Assembly: GCA_034436555.1 (NCBI GenBank)
Contig: DAOTUU010000014.1
Coordinates: 20,800 to 84,799, forward strand
Direction of reading: 5' to 3'
Source: JAFMJV01 sp034436555
GTDB taxonomy: Bacteria > Chloroflexota > Limnocylindria > Limnocylindrales > CSP1-4
Length of the DNA: 64,000 bases
Shown: positions 26,851 through 35,688 of the stretch, piece after piece
How positions within the stretch are numbered: the first letter of the stretch is position 1
Layout of the letters: each line of letters opens with the position of its first letter
Notes under the pieces: generated by a model
Databases searched by the model: none
Told to the model about the DNA's origin: nothing
Seen by the model: only the letters and a program-made list of their open reading frames with translations
Translations under genes and position numbers: made by a program

Positions 26851-27855
26851 ATGCAGAAGATCATCAACGCGCCCTCCGCGTTCGTCGATGAGACCCTGGA
26901 GGGGATCGTGCTGGCCCACCCCGGGCGATACCGCATGGCGGGCCGACGGGGCATCGTCCGCGGCGATGCGCCGGTCGCGGGCAAGGTGGCCATCGCCACG
27001 GGCGGCGGCTCGGGACACCTCCCGGTGTTCCTGGGCTACGTGGGTCGCGGCCTCATCGACGGCTGCGCCGTGGGCGGCGTGTTCGCCTCGCCCAGCGCCG
27101 ACCAGATGCTGGAGGTCACCCAGGCGATCCACGGCGGCGCCGGCGTGCTGTACCTGTACGGCAACTACGGCGGCGACGTGATGAACTTCGACCTGGCCGC
27201 GGAATACGCGAGGGACGAGGGCATCGAGGTGCGCACGGTGCTGGGCGCGGATGACGTCGCCTCGGCGCCCGTCGAGCGCGGGGCGATGCGGCGGGGCATC
27301 GCGGGCATCTACTTCCTGTACAAGGTCGCCGGCGCGAAGGCCGCGGAGGGCGCCTCGCTCGACGAGGTGGTGGCGACGACGCAGCGCGCGGCGATGGGGC
27401 TGCGCACGATGGGCGTGGCGCTCTCGTCCTGCACCCTCCCGGAGGCGGGCAGGCCCACGTTCGACCTGCCGGTCGGGCAGATGGAGATCGGCATGGGCAT
27501 CCATGGCGAGCCGGGCGTCCGGCGCGGCCCGCTGGAGACCGCCGACCAGATCGCCGACGAGCTGCTCGACGCGATCCTGCCGGACGTGCCATACGCCGCC
27601 GGGGAGGAGGTGGCGGTGCTGGTCAACGGCCTGGGTGCGACGCCCCGGGAGGAGCTCTACCTGCTCTACCGCCGCGCCCACCATCGGCTCACGGACGCGG
27701 GCATCCGAGTCCACCGCGTGGTCGTCGGGGAGTACGCGACGTCCCTGGAGATGGCGGGCGCCTCGATCAGCCTGCTGCGCCTGGACGAGGAGCTCAGGCG
27801 GCTCGTGGACGCCCCGGTCGACTCTCCCTTCATCCAGCAGGCGGGTGGCGCATGA
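26851..27855 (+). CDS. dhaK: Dihydroxyacetone kinase subunit DhaK
   Basis: Binds dihydroxyacetone (or a related ketose) covalently for phosphorylation. The 334-residue protein begins MQKIINAPSAFVDETLEGIV, the canonical DhaK start, and has VAIATGGGSGHLPVFLGYVG, LYLYGNYGGDVMNFDLA and MEIGMGIHGEPGVRRGPLET, in which His is the hemiaminal-forming residue. An in-frame ATG at 26830 would add seven residues; family alignment favours 26851. The 3' end overlaps dhaL by 4 nt. No dhaM or PTS gene is seen nearby, so the phosphate donor could be ATP through DhaL or a distant DhaM. Confidence 0.93.
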   Translation: MQKIINAPSAFVDETLEGIVLAHPGRYRMAGRRGIVRGDAPVAGKVAIATGGGSGHLPVFLGYVGRGLIDGCAVGGVFASPSADQMLEVTQAIHGGAGVLYLYGNYGGDVMNFDLAAEYARDEGIEVRTVLGADDVASAPVERGAMRRGIAGIYFLYKVAGAKAAEGASLDEVVATTQRAAMGLRTMGVALSSCTLPEAGRPTFDLPVGQMEIGMGIHGEPGVRRGPLETADQIADELLDAILPDVPYAAGEEVAVLVNGLGATPREELYLLYRRAHHRLTDAGIRVHRVVVGEYATSLEMAGASISLLRLDEELRRLVDAPVDSPFIQQAGGA

Positions 27856-28499
27856 CGACCGACACGTCCGGCCTGACCGGGCCCTCGGCGGCGCTGGTCG
27901 CGCTGGTGGTGGGGGCGGCGGAGGACACCGCGACCCATGCCGACCTGCTCAACACGCTCGACGGCCTGGCCGGCGACGGCGACCTCGGGGTGACCGCGGG
28001 CCATGCGGCGGCCGCGCTCGCGGCCATCGCCGAGGATGCGGCCGTGATGCAGCCCGGCGCCGCGCTGCGGCGACTCGGGCGGGCCATCGCGAGCGGTGCC
28101 CCGTCCACCGGCGGGACGCTCATCGCGTTCGCATTCATGGCGGCCGGAGGTGCCGACCTGCCAGAGGCGGACCCGGGTGCCCGGATCCTCGCGGCGCTGG
28201 ACGCGGCACGCGGGGCGATCGCGACGAGGGGTGACGTCGCGCCGGGCGACCGGACGATGCTCGATGCGCTGGCACCGGCCGTGGAGGCGTTCGGGGTCGC
28301 GCTGTCCGGTGGATGCACGCTGGATCAGGCGACTGCCCGGGCGGCCGACGCCGCGGACGCCGGCGCCAGGGCCACCGCGGGCATGGAGCCGAAGGTGGGT
28401 CGGGCCGGCTGGCTCAAGGATCGGGCGCGCGGCAACGAGGACCCCGGGGCTCGACTGGTGGCCCTCGCGCTGCGAGCGGCTGCCGACCGCATCTCCTGA
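27852..28499 (+). CDS. dhaL: Dihydroxyacetone kinase ADP/ATP-binding subunit DhaL
   Basis: A 215-residue all-helical nucleotide-binding subunit. LDGLAGDGDLGVTAGHAAAA holds the Mg-binding acidic residues (D-x-x-x-G-D-G-D), SGAPSTGGTLIAFAFMAAG is the glycine/serine-rich phosphate loop, and MEPKVGRAGWLKDRARGNED is the conserved C-terminal loop. It overlaps dhaK by 4 nt (ATGA), so the two subunits are coupled. Its last codons (AADRIS-stop) are duplicated 275 bp downstream, at the far side of a repeat block. Confidence 0.92.
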   Translation: MTTDTSGLTGPSAALVALVVGAAEDTATHADLLNTLDGLAGDGDLGVTAGHAAAALAAIAEDAAVMQPGAALRRLGRAIASGAPSTGGTLIAFAFMAAGGADLPEADPGARILAALDAARGAIATRGDVAPGDRTMLDALAPAVEAFGVALSGGCTLDQATARAADAADAGARATAGMEPKVGRAGWLKDRARGNEDPGARLVALALRAAADRIS

Positions 28500-28774
28500 C
28501 GCGGACGGCGAGCCCGGCAGATGCCCGGGGCCGGCCCGCCGGGCGTCGGGCGCCCGGCCGCCGAGCGGACACGACCGACATACCCCGGGCCGGCGCGTCC
28601 GATCCGGGCCCCTCATCGGCCCGCCTCGGACCGGGCGTGTCCGGATGGGCCCCTCATCGGCCCGGTCCGACGGGATCCGGTCCGGGTGCGCCTGTCATGG
28701 CCGCTGGGCGGACACCACGGCGCGACTCCGGGGCGGGCCGGACCCGGCGGGCGGCCGCCGACCGCATCTCCTGA
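28477..28774. repeat. Composite intergenic repeat copy 2, flanked by a 23-bp direct repeat
   Basis: The element (28537-28755) matches 18194-18515: one 22-bp unit, the ACACGACCGACAT segment, one 41-bp unit and the CATGGCCGCTGGGCGGACAC tail. It is flanked by a 23-bp direct repeat, 22 of 23 identical, at 28477-28499 (the end of dhaL) and 28752-28774. The 353-bp gap otherwise holds nothing recognisable. Confidence 0.8.
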
Positions 28775-28851
28775 GGCGGTCCGCCGGGTGCCGGACCGGG
28801 GGCGGTGCCGGTCGCGGACGCCCGCGCACGGCGCGGCCTGGTCCGCGACCG

Positions 28852-29568
28852 TCACCGGAACGGGCTGCCCAGCAGGGGCCGGCAGACGGGACACGGCGCG
28901 AAGCCGGCATCCAGCGCGAGCGGACCGTTCCGCAGGGGCACCCGGTCGGCCGGGTCCACCGCGGCCAGCGCGCCGCACGTGGGAAAGCAGAACCGCCATG
29001 ACGGCAGGGCGCCCAGGTACCGCACCCCCCGGTCGGCCAGTGCCTCGAGCGCATCCAGATCCACGCCCTCGGCGCGCAGCAGCGACCGCTTGAGTGCCGC
29101 GCCACCCGGCCCGTACGGTCCGGCGTGTCCGTCGCTCCGGACCACCCGATGGCACGGCACGATGATGGCCAGGGTGTTGCCCGCCATGGTCGAGCCCGCC
29201 GCCCGCACCGCGCGCGGCCTGCCCGCCTCCCGCGCGATCCAGGCATAGGGTCGGACCTCGCCCGCAGGGATGGTCATCGTCGCGCGGAGCGCCGCGACCT
29301 CGAACGACGTCCGCCGTCCCCAGTCGATGGGCAGCCCGCCGGTGGCATCTCCCTCGAGCGCCCGACGCAGCGGGCCCGCCAGGCCACCGGGGACGCGTCC
29401 GACGAAGGGGACCCCCGGGCCCAGGTCCGTGGCCACCAGCGCCGCGAAGTCGGCCATGTCCTCCGCCGGCGCCAGGAGTCGGACTCCCATCGACGTCCAG
29501 GCGACATGGAGCTGACCCAGCGGCCCGGGGATCTGCGCCCAGCCGGCCTCAGCGGAGGAGGAAGCCAT
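28852..29568 (-). CDS. O6-alkylguanine-DNA methyltransferase with C-terminal Ada-like Cys4 module
   Basis: Suicide repair of O6-methylguanine. The 238-residue protein has an N-terminal MGMT-like domain, the wing DNA-binding segment IPAGEVRPYAWIAREAGRP, and the active-site motif NTLAIIVPCHRVVRSDG (PCHR, nucleophilic Cys). After residue 185 comes a module with FCFPTCGALAAVD and a later CPVCRPLLG. The C-x3-C plus C-x2-C pattern with the CRP end matches the Ada N-terminal zinc domain that takes methyl groups from phosphotriesters. That domain lies here at the C-terminus, the reverse of Ada, and no AraC-type domain is present. It overlaps the upstream gene by 20 bp. Confidence 0.85.
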   Translation of the reverse strand: MASSSAEAGWAQIPGPLGQLHVAWTSMGVRLLAPAEDMADFAALVATDLGPGVPFVGRVPGGLAGPLRRALEGDATGGLPIDWGRRTSFEVAALRATMTIPAGEVRPYAWIAREAGRPRAVRAAGSTMAGNTLAIIVPCHRVVRSDGHAGPYGPGGAALKRSLLRAEGVDLDALEALADRGVRYLGALPSWRFCFPTCGALAAVDPADRVPLRNGPLALDAGFAPCPVCRPLLGSPFR

Positions 29569-31258
29569 CTCCCAGGGGGTCGCGCTCGTCCACCACGTAC
29601 GAGCCGTACCCGGTCACGAAGCCGATGCCCGCCACGCTCGTCTCCACCGCCGGTCGGTCGCCCACGGTCGTCTCCCCCTCCACGCGCGCCTGGAACGCCT
29701 CGCCCGTGATGCCCGCGTTCACGATCGACTGGCCGATCGCGAGGCGCCCCTGGGCATACAGGTGGGCGAGCAGCGCGCTGGTGCCCGAGCCGCACGGGGA
29801 GCGGTCCACCTCCGCGTCCGCGAAGACCGTCACGTTGCGCATCGTGGCGCCTCGGGCGCGTCCGTCCGGGGCCGTGGCCGGGTCGGTGTCCACGATGATG
29901 GTGCCGTACAGGAAGCCCAGGTCGGGCTCGGTCGGATGGGTCGGCGTGTGGTCGCGGCGCAGCAGGCCGGTGATCGCCGCGCCGGCCCGGGTGAGCGCAT
30001 CGATCTGCTCCGGGACCACCCGCAGGCCCAGCTCCGCGGCATCCACGATGCCGTAGTAGGCACCGCCGTAGGCGAGGTCCACGCGGATCCCGCCGCGCCC
30101 GACCGCGTCCCCGTGGAGCGTCACACCCGGGACGTCCATGACGATGTTCGCCTGGTGGCGGTAGGCGGGCACGTTGTACAGGCGCACGAGGCGCACCTCC
30201 GGACCGCCGTGGGGTCCGATCGAGACGTCCGCGGATGCCGTCACGAGGCCCGCCGGCGTCTCGAACCGGATGGCCGTCGCGGGCTCCGTCGCGGGATAGA
30301 GGCGCTCCTCGATGAGGCCCGTGGTGAGCGCGATGATGCCGTGGCCGCACATCGTGGAGTACCCCGCGTTGTGCAGGAACAGGACCGCGACGTCCGCATC
30401 CGCGCGGTCGGGCGGCAGCAGCACCGCGGCGTACATGTCGCGATGGCCGCGGGGCTCGTACACCAGCGCGCGTCTCGCCCAGTCGGCGTGCTCCTCCGCC
30501 CATCGGCGACGCTCCAGGATGGGCGCCTGGGGCACCCTGGGGTACCCCGCCCGGATGAGCCGCAGCGGCTCGCCCGCGCAGTGCAGCTCCAGCGTCTGGA
30601 GGAAGGCGCGCGCGTTCGAGCGAGCGGCGGTCTGTGACTCGGGGGAGGGAGGATGGACCACCGGGGCGGCATCGCCATCGACTGCGGCGACGGCCGGTTC
30701 CGAGTCCGGCTCCGGACCTGCGACGGGCCCGTCCCGGTCGGCGGCGACACCGACCACGGACGAGGCGGCGACCACGGACGGAGCCTCGGACCCGGGCGGC
30801 GAGCCGGACCCGGGCGACGAGCCGGACCCGGGCGACGAGCCGGGCCCGGGCGGCGACGCCGAGCGCAGGGCCGCGTCGGCGGGCGATGCCTCCGGGGCGG
30901 TCAGCGCCGGGGCGTCCTCGACCGGGGGCATCGCGACGATCTGTCGGTCGCTCTCGACAGCTGGGATCGGTGCGTCCGGCCGAGGGCCAGTCTCCGCCAC
31001 GTCCCTGGCGACGCCCGCCACCACGACCGGCGCCACGCCCGCCGCCACGACCGGCGCGCCCAGGACGTCCGCCGTCCGGTGCTCGAAGACCACCGCCAGC
31101 TCGACGCCGTCCCAGCTCTCCGACCAGCGATGGGCGACCGGAATCCATCCCGCGACGGCGGCCTGATGCGCATCCGCGCGATAGGCGTGCTCCGCCGCGC
31201 GCTTCTCGCGACCCTTGTAGGTCCGGATGATGGGATGCGGGGCGGTCTCCGGCTGCAC
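29549..31258 (-). CDS. Proline racemase family protein (hydroxyproline epimerase-like) with N-terminal extension
   Basis: The C-terminal 340 residues form a proline-racemase fold enzyme. NAGYSTMCGHGIIALTTGLI supplies the first catalytic Cys and DRSPCGSGTSALLAHL the second, so a two-base epimerase/racemase is favoured over the Cys/Thr dehydratases; 4-hydroxyproline or proline are likely substrates. Unusually, the frame continues upstream about 200 residues: a small basic/helical region (IIRTYKGREKRAAEHAYRAD) and a low-complexity SPGSG-type linker. An internal GTG at 30661 (VVHPPSPESQ) could start an enzyme of normal size, in which case the extension would be a separate or fused protein. Substrate assignment is inferential. 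Confidence 0.8.
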   Translation of the reverse strand: MQPETAPHPIIRTYKGREKRAAEHAYRADAHQAAVAGWIPVAHRWSESWDGVELAVVFEHRTADVLGAPVVAAGVAPVVVAGVARDVAETGPRPDAPIPAVESDRQIVAMPPVEDAPALTAPEASPADAALRSASPPGPGSSPGSGSSPGSGSPPGSEAPSVVAASSVVGVAADRDGPVAGPEPDSEPAVAAVDGDAAPVVHPPSPESQTAARSNARAFLQTLELHCAGEPLRLIRAGYPRVPQAPILERRRWAEEHADWARRALVYEPRGHRDMYAAVLLPPDRADADVAVLFLHNAGYSTMCGHGIIALTTGLIEERLYPATEPATAIRFETPAGLVTASADVSIGPHGGPEVRLVRLYNVPAYRHQANIVMDVPGVTLHGDAVGRGGIRVDLAYGGAYYGIVDAAELGLRVVPEQIDALTRAGAAITGLLRRDHTPTHPTEPDLGFLYGTIIVDTDPATAPDGRARGATMRNVTVFADAEVDRSPCGSGTSALLAHLYAQGRLAIGQSIVNAGITGEAFQARVEGETTVGDRPAVETSVAGIGFVTGYGSYVVDERDPLGDGFLLR

Positions 31259-31267
31259 GAGGGCAGC

Positions 31268-31750
31268 CTACCGGGAACGGGCGTTCCGGGTCAGGCGCGG
31301 CAGGACGACGACACTCGCGGCCACGAACAGGCCGCCCAGGGCGGCGAACCCGGCGAGGGCGGCGCCACGCAGCCCGTCCTCACCCTCCGCGGTCGCCGTG
31401 GGCGGCAGCCCGACGGTGAAGCTCGCCGAGGCGCGGCACACATCCGGCTCGATGGCCGTGGCCTTCCACTGGCCGGTGTCCTCCTTGCCCGCGACGAGGC
31501 GGATGGAGAACGTGTCATCCTCGTCTGGCGTGACGGTCACCGTCTTGGTGGGACCGCCCGCCAGCCTCAGGACGAGCTTGGTGGGGGCGCCCGTGCCCGA
31601 GAACAGGAACTCCGTCCCGGGACCACCGTTCTTCGGCTTGACCGAGAGCGTGCACTCGTCCTGTCCCGCGACGGGACTGGCCGCGAGCGACAGCAGCAGG
31701 AGGCCGACGGCGGGCGACAGAGCCAGGGAACGACCGATCCGTGTGCGCAT
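31268..31750 (-). CDS. Secreted, membrane-anchored protein of unknown function
   Basis: A 160-residue protein with a signal peptide (LALSPAVGLLLLSLAASPVA then GQDEC), a beta-sandwich-like domain of about 90 residues (VKPKNGGPGTEFLFSGTGAP, with two cysteines likely in a disulfide) and a C-terminal transmembrane helix (GFAALGGLFVAASVVVL) ending in a basic tail. The PGT-x-F-SG-x-G pattern recalls IPT/Ig-like domains of exported actinobacterial and Chloroflexi proteins. Start chosen at ATG 31750 so that the signal peptide is N-terminal; longer frames exist. Divergent from ppc. Confidence 0.68.
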   Translation of the reverse strand: MRTRIGRSLALSPAVGLLLLSLAASPVAGQDECTLSVKPKNGGPGTEFLFSGTGAPTKLVLRLAGGPTKTVTVTPDEDDTFSIRLVAGKEDTGQWKATAIEPDVCRASASFTVGLPPTATAEGEDGLRGAALAGFAALGGLFVAASVVVLPRLTRNARSR

Positions 31751-31936
31751 GCACGGAGCATACGCCACCGTCACGGCCGTCGGAAGGCCCTGGTGCGCCC
31801 ATGCACCGATCGGGGCCCGGCAGCGTCGGTTGCGGCTGGGTTGGTCGCCGGACGCAGTGGGCGCACCCGAAGCGCCCCCGTCGCGAATCTCTCCCGACAC
31901 CACAGGTGCGGCGCGCCTCGGCTAGCCTGAGCCGCG

Positions 31937-34765
31937 ATGAGCGGCCCTGCACGACCCAATCCTGCGGTCAGCGCGGAACCGCGCGGCATCGGCACGGCCG
32001 GGGCGAGGGACGCCCTGGCGCGCGAGGTCAAGCTGCTGGGCGCCCTGCTGGGACAGGTCATCGTGGAGCAGCAGGGGGAGCCGTTCCTGGCGTTCGTGGA
32101 GCGGGTGCGGCGCGCCACCATCGAGCAGCGTCGCAGCGGGTCGGAGGCGGCCCGGCGCGCCGTCGCGCGCGAGCTGGATGCGATCGGCCCGGCGGATGCC
32201 GAGGGGCTCATCCGCGCCTTCTCGCTCTACTTCCTGCTCACCAACCTGGCCGAGGAGAAGGAGCGGGTGCGACGGCTGCGGAGGCGCGGGCGATCGGGGG
32301 CGCCGGTCGCCGCGGACGGCAGCATCGCGGCCGCGGTGCGAGCGCTTCGGAGGAGCGGGGCATCGGCGCGCTCCGTCCGTGCGGAGGTGGAGCGGCTGTC
32401 GATCGAGCTGGTGCTGACCGCGCACCCCACCGAGGCGCGTCGGCGCACCACGCTCGTCGCCCTGGGCCGCTGCTACCGGCTCCTCGATCGCCTTGACGAC
32501 CCGCGCCTGACCCACGCGGAGGACGACGAGGTGCGCCGGCGGCTGCGCGAGGAGATCGCGCTGCTGTGGCACACCTCGGCGCTGCGCGTGGACGCGCCCT
32601 CGCCGCTGGACGAGGTGCGCTCCCTGATGACGTTCTTCGACGAGTCGCTGTTCGCGATCGCACCCCGCCTGGTGCGGGCGATGGACCTGGCGCTCGACGC
32701 GGACGTGCTGGAGGGCCGGCCCACGTGGGAGGACACCGACGACGGGCGCACGGCGGGCGACTCGGGCCACTCCGGCACCCGGTCGCCGCGCGCCGCGCCG
32801 TTCCTGCGCTGGGGCTCCTGGGTGGGCGGCGACCGTGACGGCAATCCGAACGTGACCGCCGACATCACGCGCGAGACGATGCGCATCCAGGCCGATCACG
32901 TGCTGCGCGGCTACGAGGCCGTGAGCCGGCGGCTGATGCAGACCGTGGCGGCCATCGTGCCCGAGGAGCGCACGGATCCCGCGCTCGCGGCACGTCTCGC
33001 AGACGATGCCGCGCGCCTGCCCGAGGTCATGGCGGAGCTCGATCGCCGGTTCCCGCTCGAGCCGTATCGCCGCCGCTTCGGCGCGATCGCGGATCGGCTC
33101 AGGCGCACCCGCCTGCGACTCGTGGAGGGTCGGCCCGCAGACGACCCCGCCACGGACGGCGCGTACGGTGGGCCGGGGTCGCTGCTCGCGGAGCTGGACG
33201 AGCTCCAGGCGTCACTCGTGGCGGGGAGGCTGGCACGCACCGCGTGGGGGGAGCTCCAGGATCTCGCCTGGCAGCTCGAGACGTTCGGGTTCCATGCTCT
33301 GGAGCTGGAGGTGCGCCAGCACAGCGAGGTCCACGCCGCCACGCTGGGGGCGCTGGATGCCGATCCCGCCGGCGCATCGGCCGTGGAGGTCTCCAGCCGG
33401 GTGACCGCGGGTGAGGTCCTGGACACGTTCCGGGTGATGGCGGAGCTCCAGGCCACGTTCGGCCGCGATGCGTGTCGTCGCTACGTGATCAGCTTCACGC
33501 GCGGTGCCCAGGACATCCTCGACGTGCTGGAGCTCGCCGCGCGCGCCGGGCGCCCGGCTCCCGTCCTGGATGTCGTGCCGCTGTTCGAGTCGGCCGACGC
33601 GCTGGCCACGGCCGGCCCGATCGTGGAGACGCTGCTCGCCGACCCTCGCTATCGCCGGCATCTCGCGGCGCGCGGCGACCACCAGGAGGTGATGCTGGGC
33701 TATTCCGACTCGACCAAGGAGTCGGGCACGCTCGCGGCGAGCTGGATGCTCTATCGGGCGCAGGAGACGCTCTCGGAGGTCGCCTCCCGGATCGGCGTCG
33801 GGCTGACCATCTTCCACGGTCGGGGCGGCGCGATCGGTCGCGGGGGCGGCCCGATGTCGCGCGCGATCCTGTCCAGCGCACCCGGGTCGCTGCGGGAGCG
33901 TCTCAAGCTGACCGAGCAGGGCGAGGTCATCGCCGCGCGCTATGCGAACCCGCAGCTCGCGCTGCGCCACCTGGAGCGGCTGGCCAACGCGGTCCTGCTC
34001 GCGTCATCGCCGGGACACGAGGCCGCCGTGCGCGCGGCATCGGTGGACGGGGCGCCGGTGATGGATGAGCTCGCCCGGGAGTCCAGCACGGTCTACCGGG
34101 CCATGGTCTGGGACGACCCCGGGTTCGAGGCGTTCTTCCGCGCGGCCACCCCCATCGAGGAGCTGGCGGGTCTCGCCATCGGATCGCGGCCGGCCGCGCG
34201 CGCCCGGAGCGGCGCCCGACCGCACGTCACGATGGCCACCCTGCGCGCCATCCCGTGGGTCTTCGCCTGGTCCCAGTCGCGCCTCAACCTGCCCGGCTGG
34301 TTCGGGGTGGGCAGCGCCCTCGAGGCGTATCAGAGGCACCACGGCGCGGACGGACTGGCGCGGCTCCAGGCGCTCTACCGCGACTGGGCGCTCTTCGCCA
34401 CCGTGCTGGACACCGTGGAGCTGAGCCTCGCGAAGGCGTCCGTGGAGGTGGCCGAGCGCTACGCCAGGCTCGCCGAGGGCGAGGTGTCCGCGGCCATCTG
34501 GGATCGCCTCAGGGGCGAGTTCCTGCGCACCCGGACCGCCCTGCTGCGCATCACCGGCAGGCGCGAGCTGCTCGATGCGATGCCCGAGCTGCAGCGTTCG
34601 ATCGCGCTGCGCAACCCCTACGTCGACTCCCTCTCGGAGGTCCAGGTGCGGCTGCTGGCGTCGCTCCGGAGCCTGCCGCCCGGTGACGACCGCCGCAAGG
34701 AGCTGGAGCGCCTCGTGCACCTGTCGGTGAGCGGGGTCGCGGCGGGAATCCAGAACACCGGCTGA
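31937..34765 (+). CDS. ppc: Phosphoenolpyruvate carboxylase
   Basis: Anaplerotic carboxylation of PEP to oxaloacetate. The 942-residue length and motifs are diagnostic: VLTAHPTEARRRTT (catalytic His), SWVGGDRDGNPNVTADITRE, VMLGYSDSTKESGTLAASWM, FHGRGGAIGRGGGP (the glycine loop), and the invariant C-terminal QNTG. A TAGCCT box (31923-31928) ends 8 nt before the ATG with no Shine-Dalgarno, pointing to a leaderless transcript. It stands alone on the plus strand. A frame in the other direction is only its shadow. Confidence 0.97.
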   Translation: MSGPARPNPAVSAEPRGIGTAGARDALAREVKLLGALLGQVIVEQQGEPFLAFVERVRRATIEQRRSGSEAARRAVARELDAIGPADAEGLIRAFSLYFLLTNLAEEKERVRRLRRRGRSGAPVAADGSIAAAVRALRRSGASARSVRAEVERLSIELVLTAHPTEARRRTTLVALGRCYRLLDRLDDPRLTHAEDDEVRRRLREEIALLWHTSALRVDAPSPLDEVRSLMTFFDESLFAIAPRLVRAMDLALDADVLEGRPTWEDTDDGRTAGDSGHSGTRSPRAAPFLRWGSWVGGDRDGNPNVTADITRETMRIQADHVLRGYEAVSRRLMQTVAAIVPEERTDPALAARLADDAARLPEVMAELDRRFPLEPYRRRFGAIADRLRRTRLRLVEGRPADDPATDGAYGGPGSLLAELDELQASLVAGRLARTAWGELQDLAWQLETFGFHALELEVRQHSEVHAATLGALDADPAGASAVEVSSRVTAGEVLDTFRVMAELQATFGRDACRRYVISFTRGAQDILDVLELAARAGRPAPVLDVVPLFESADALATAGPIVETLLADPRYRRHLAARGDHQEVMLGYSDSTKESGTLAASWMLYRAQETLSEVASRIGVGLTIFHGRGGAIGRGGGPMSRAILSSAPGSLRERLKLTEQGEVIAARYANPQLALRHLERLANAVLLASSPGHEAAVRAASVDGAPVMDELARESSTVYRAMVWDDPGFEAFFRAATPIEELAGLAIGSRPAARARSGARPHVTMATLRAIPWVFAWSQSRLNLPGWFGVGSALEAYQRHHGADGLARLQALYRDWALFATVLDTVELSLAKASVEVAERYARLAEGEVSAAIWDRLRGEFLRTRTALLRITGRRELLDAMPELQRSIALRNPYVDSLSEVQVRLLASLRSLPPGDDRRKELERLVHLSVSGVAAGIQNTG

Positions 34766-34826
34766 CGCGCCCGGACCGGGCACGTCGCAGCGGCCGTCGG
34801 AGGCGGTCGTGGGGCACACTGGCAGG

Positions 34827-35678
34827 ATGCCGACCCGGGAGCCCACCCTGCTGCCTGATGACAGCCTCCCGCCGACCGACGTCCTGGCGGAGGCGAACCA
34901 TGCTGCCCTGCTGCGACACCACGGCCGCTTCCCGGGTGCACTCGTGGACGACCAGCTGACGCACCTGCGCGTCTGGACCGGTCTGGCCAGCGGCTTCTTC
35001 AACGCCGTCGCCCGGGCGCGCTGGACCCCGGCCGTGGCGGTCGCGGCGGTCCGCTCCATCGTCACGGACCTCTCGGCGCGGCGCGCTCCCTGGCGCTGGT
35101 ACGTGGGTTCCACGGCGGGCTCAGAGGAGCTGGGTCGACTGCTCAAGGCGGTCGGGCTCCGGTCGGTGCCGGCCCAGACGCCCATGCTGCTCACGATCGC
35201 CGGACCCACGCTGCCGCGCCTGGTCGCGTCCGTGGAGGCCGTGCCGGGACTGCACCTCTCACAGGTCCGCGATCGGACGGGGATGACCGCGTGGGTGGCC
35301 GCGCGCGCGGCATCGAACGGCTGGTCCGAGCGAACAGCCGGAGCGTGGCTGACGATGCACCTGGGGCTCGGCTTCGAGGAGTCCGAGCCGCTCCAGCACC
35401 TGGTGGCGCGGCGGGACGGGCGCCCCGTGGGCACCGTGACGGTGTTCCTGGGCGCCGATGGGACCGCGGGCATCTACCACGTGGAGGTGGTGCCGGAGGC
35501 GCGGGGAGCGGGGATCGCATCCTGGCTGACCGCGGCGGCGGTCGGCCTCGCCGCCGACCGGGGCGCCCGGCGCGTGGTGCTGACCTCCACGCAGGCGGCG
35601 CTCGGGCTCTACCGGCGCCTCGGCTTCGCGCCCCAGGGCTCGTTCACGTACTTCATCGACCCTCGGCTGGGAGCGTGA
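34827..35678 (+). CDS. GNAT family N-acetyltransferase
   Basis: A 283-residue protein whose C-terminal half is a GNAT domain: IYHVEVVPEARGAGIASWLT carries the acetyl-CoA-binding R-G-x-G-I motif, followed by VVLTSTQAALGLYRRLGFAP, the usual last strand/helix of the fold. The N-terminal 140 residues (GLASGFFNAVARARWTPAVA) probably form a second, degenerate GNAT-like domain. The target is unknown. The start is ATG 34827 after AGG; a GTG at 34809 is in frame. It converges on the MaoC gene. Confidence 0.82.
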   Translation: MPTREPTLLPDDSLPPTDVLAEANHAALLRHHGRFPGALVDDQLTHLRVWTGLASGFFNAVARARWTPAVAVAAVRSIVTDLSARRAPWRWYVGSTAGSEELGRLLKAVGLRSVPAQTPMLLTIAGPTLPRLVASVEAVPGLHLSQVRDRTGMTAWVAARAASNGWSERTAGAWLTMHLGLGFEESEPLQHLVARRDGRPVGTVTVFLGADGTAGIYHVEVVPEARGAGIASWLTAAAVGLAADRGARRVVLTSTQAALGLYRRLGFAPQGSFTYFIDPRLGA

Positions 35679-35688
35679 GGCGCGAACG

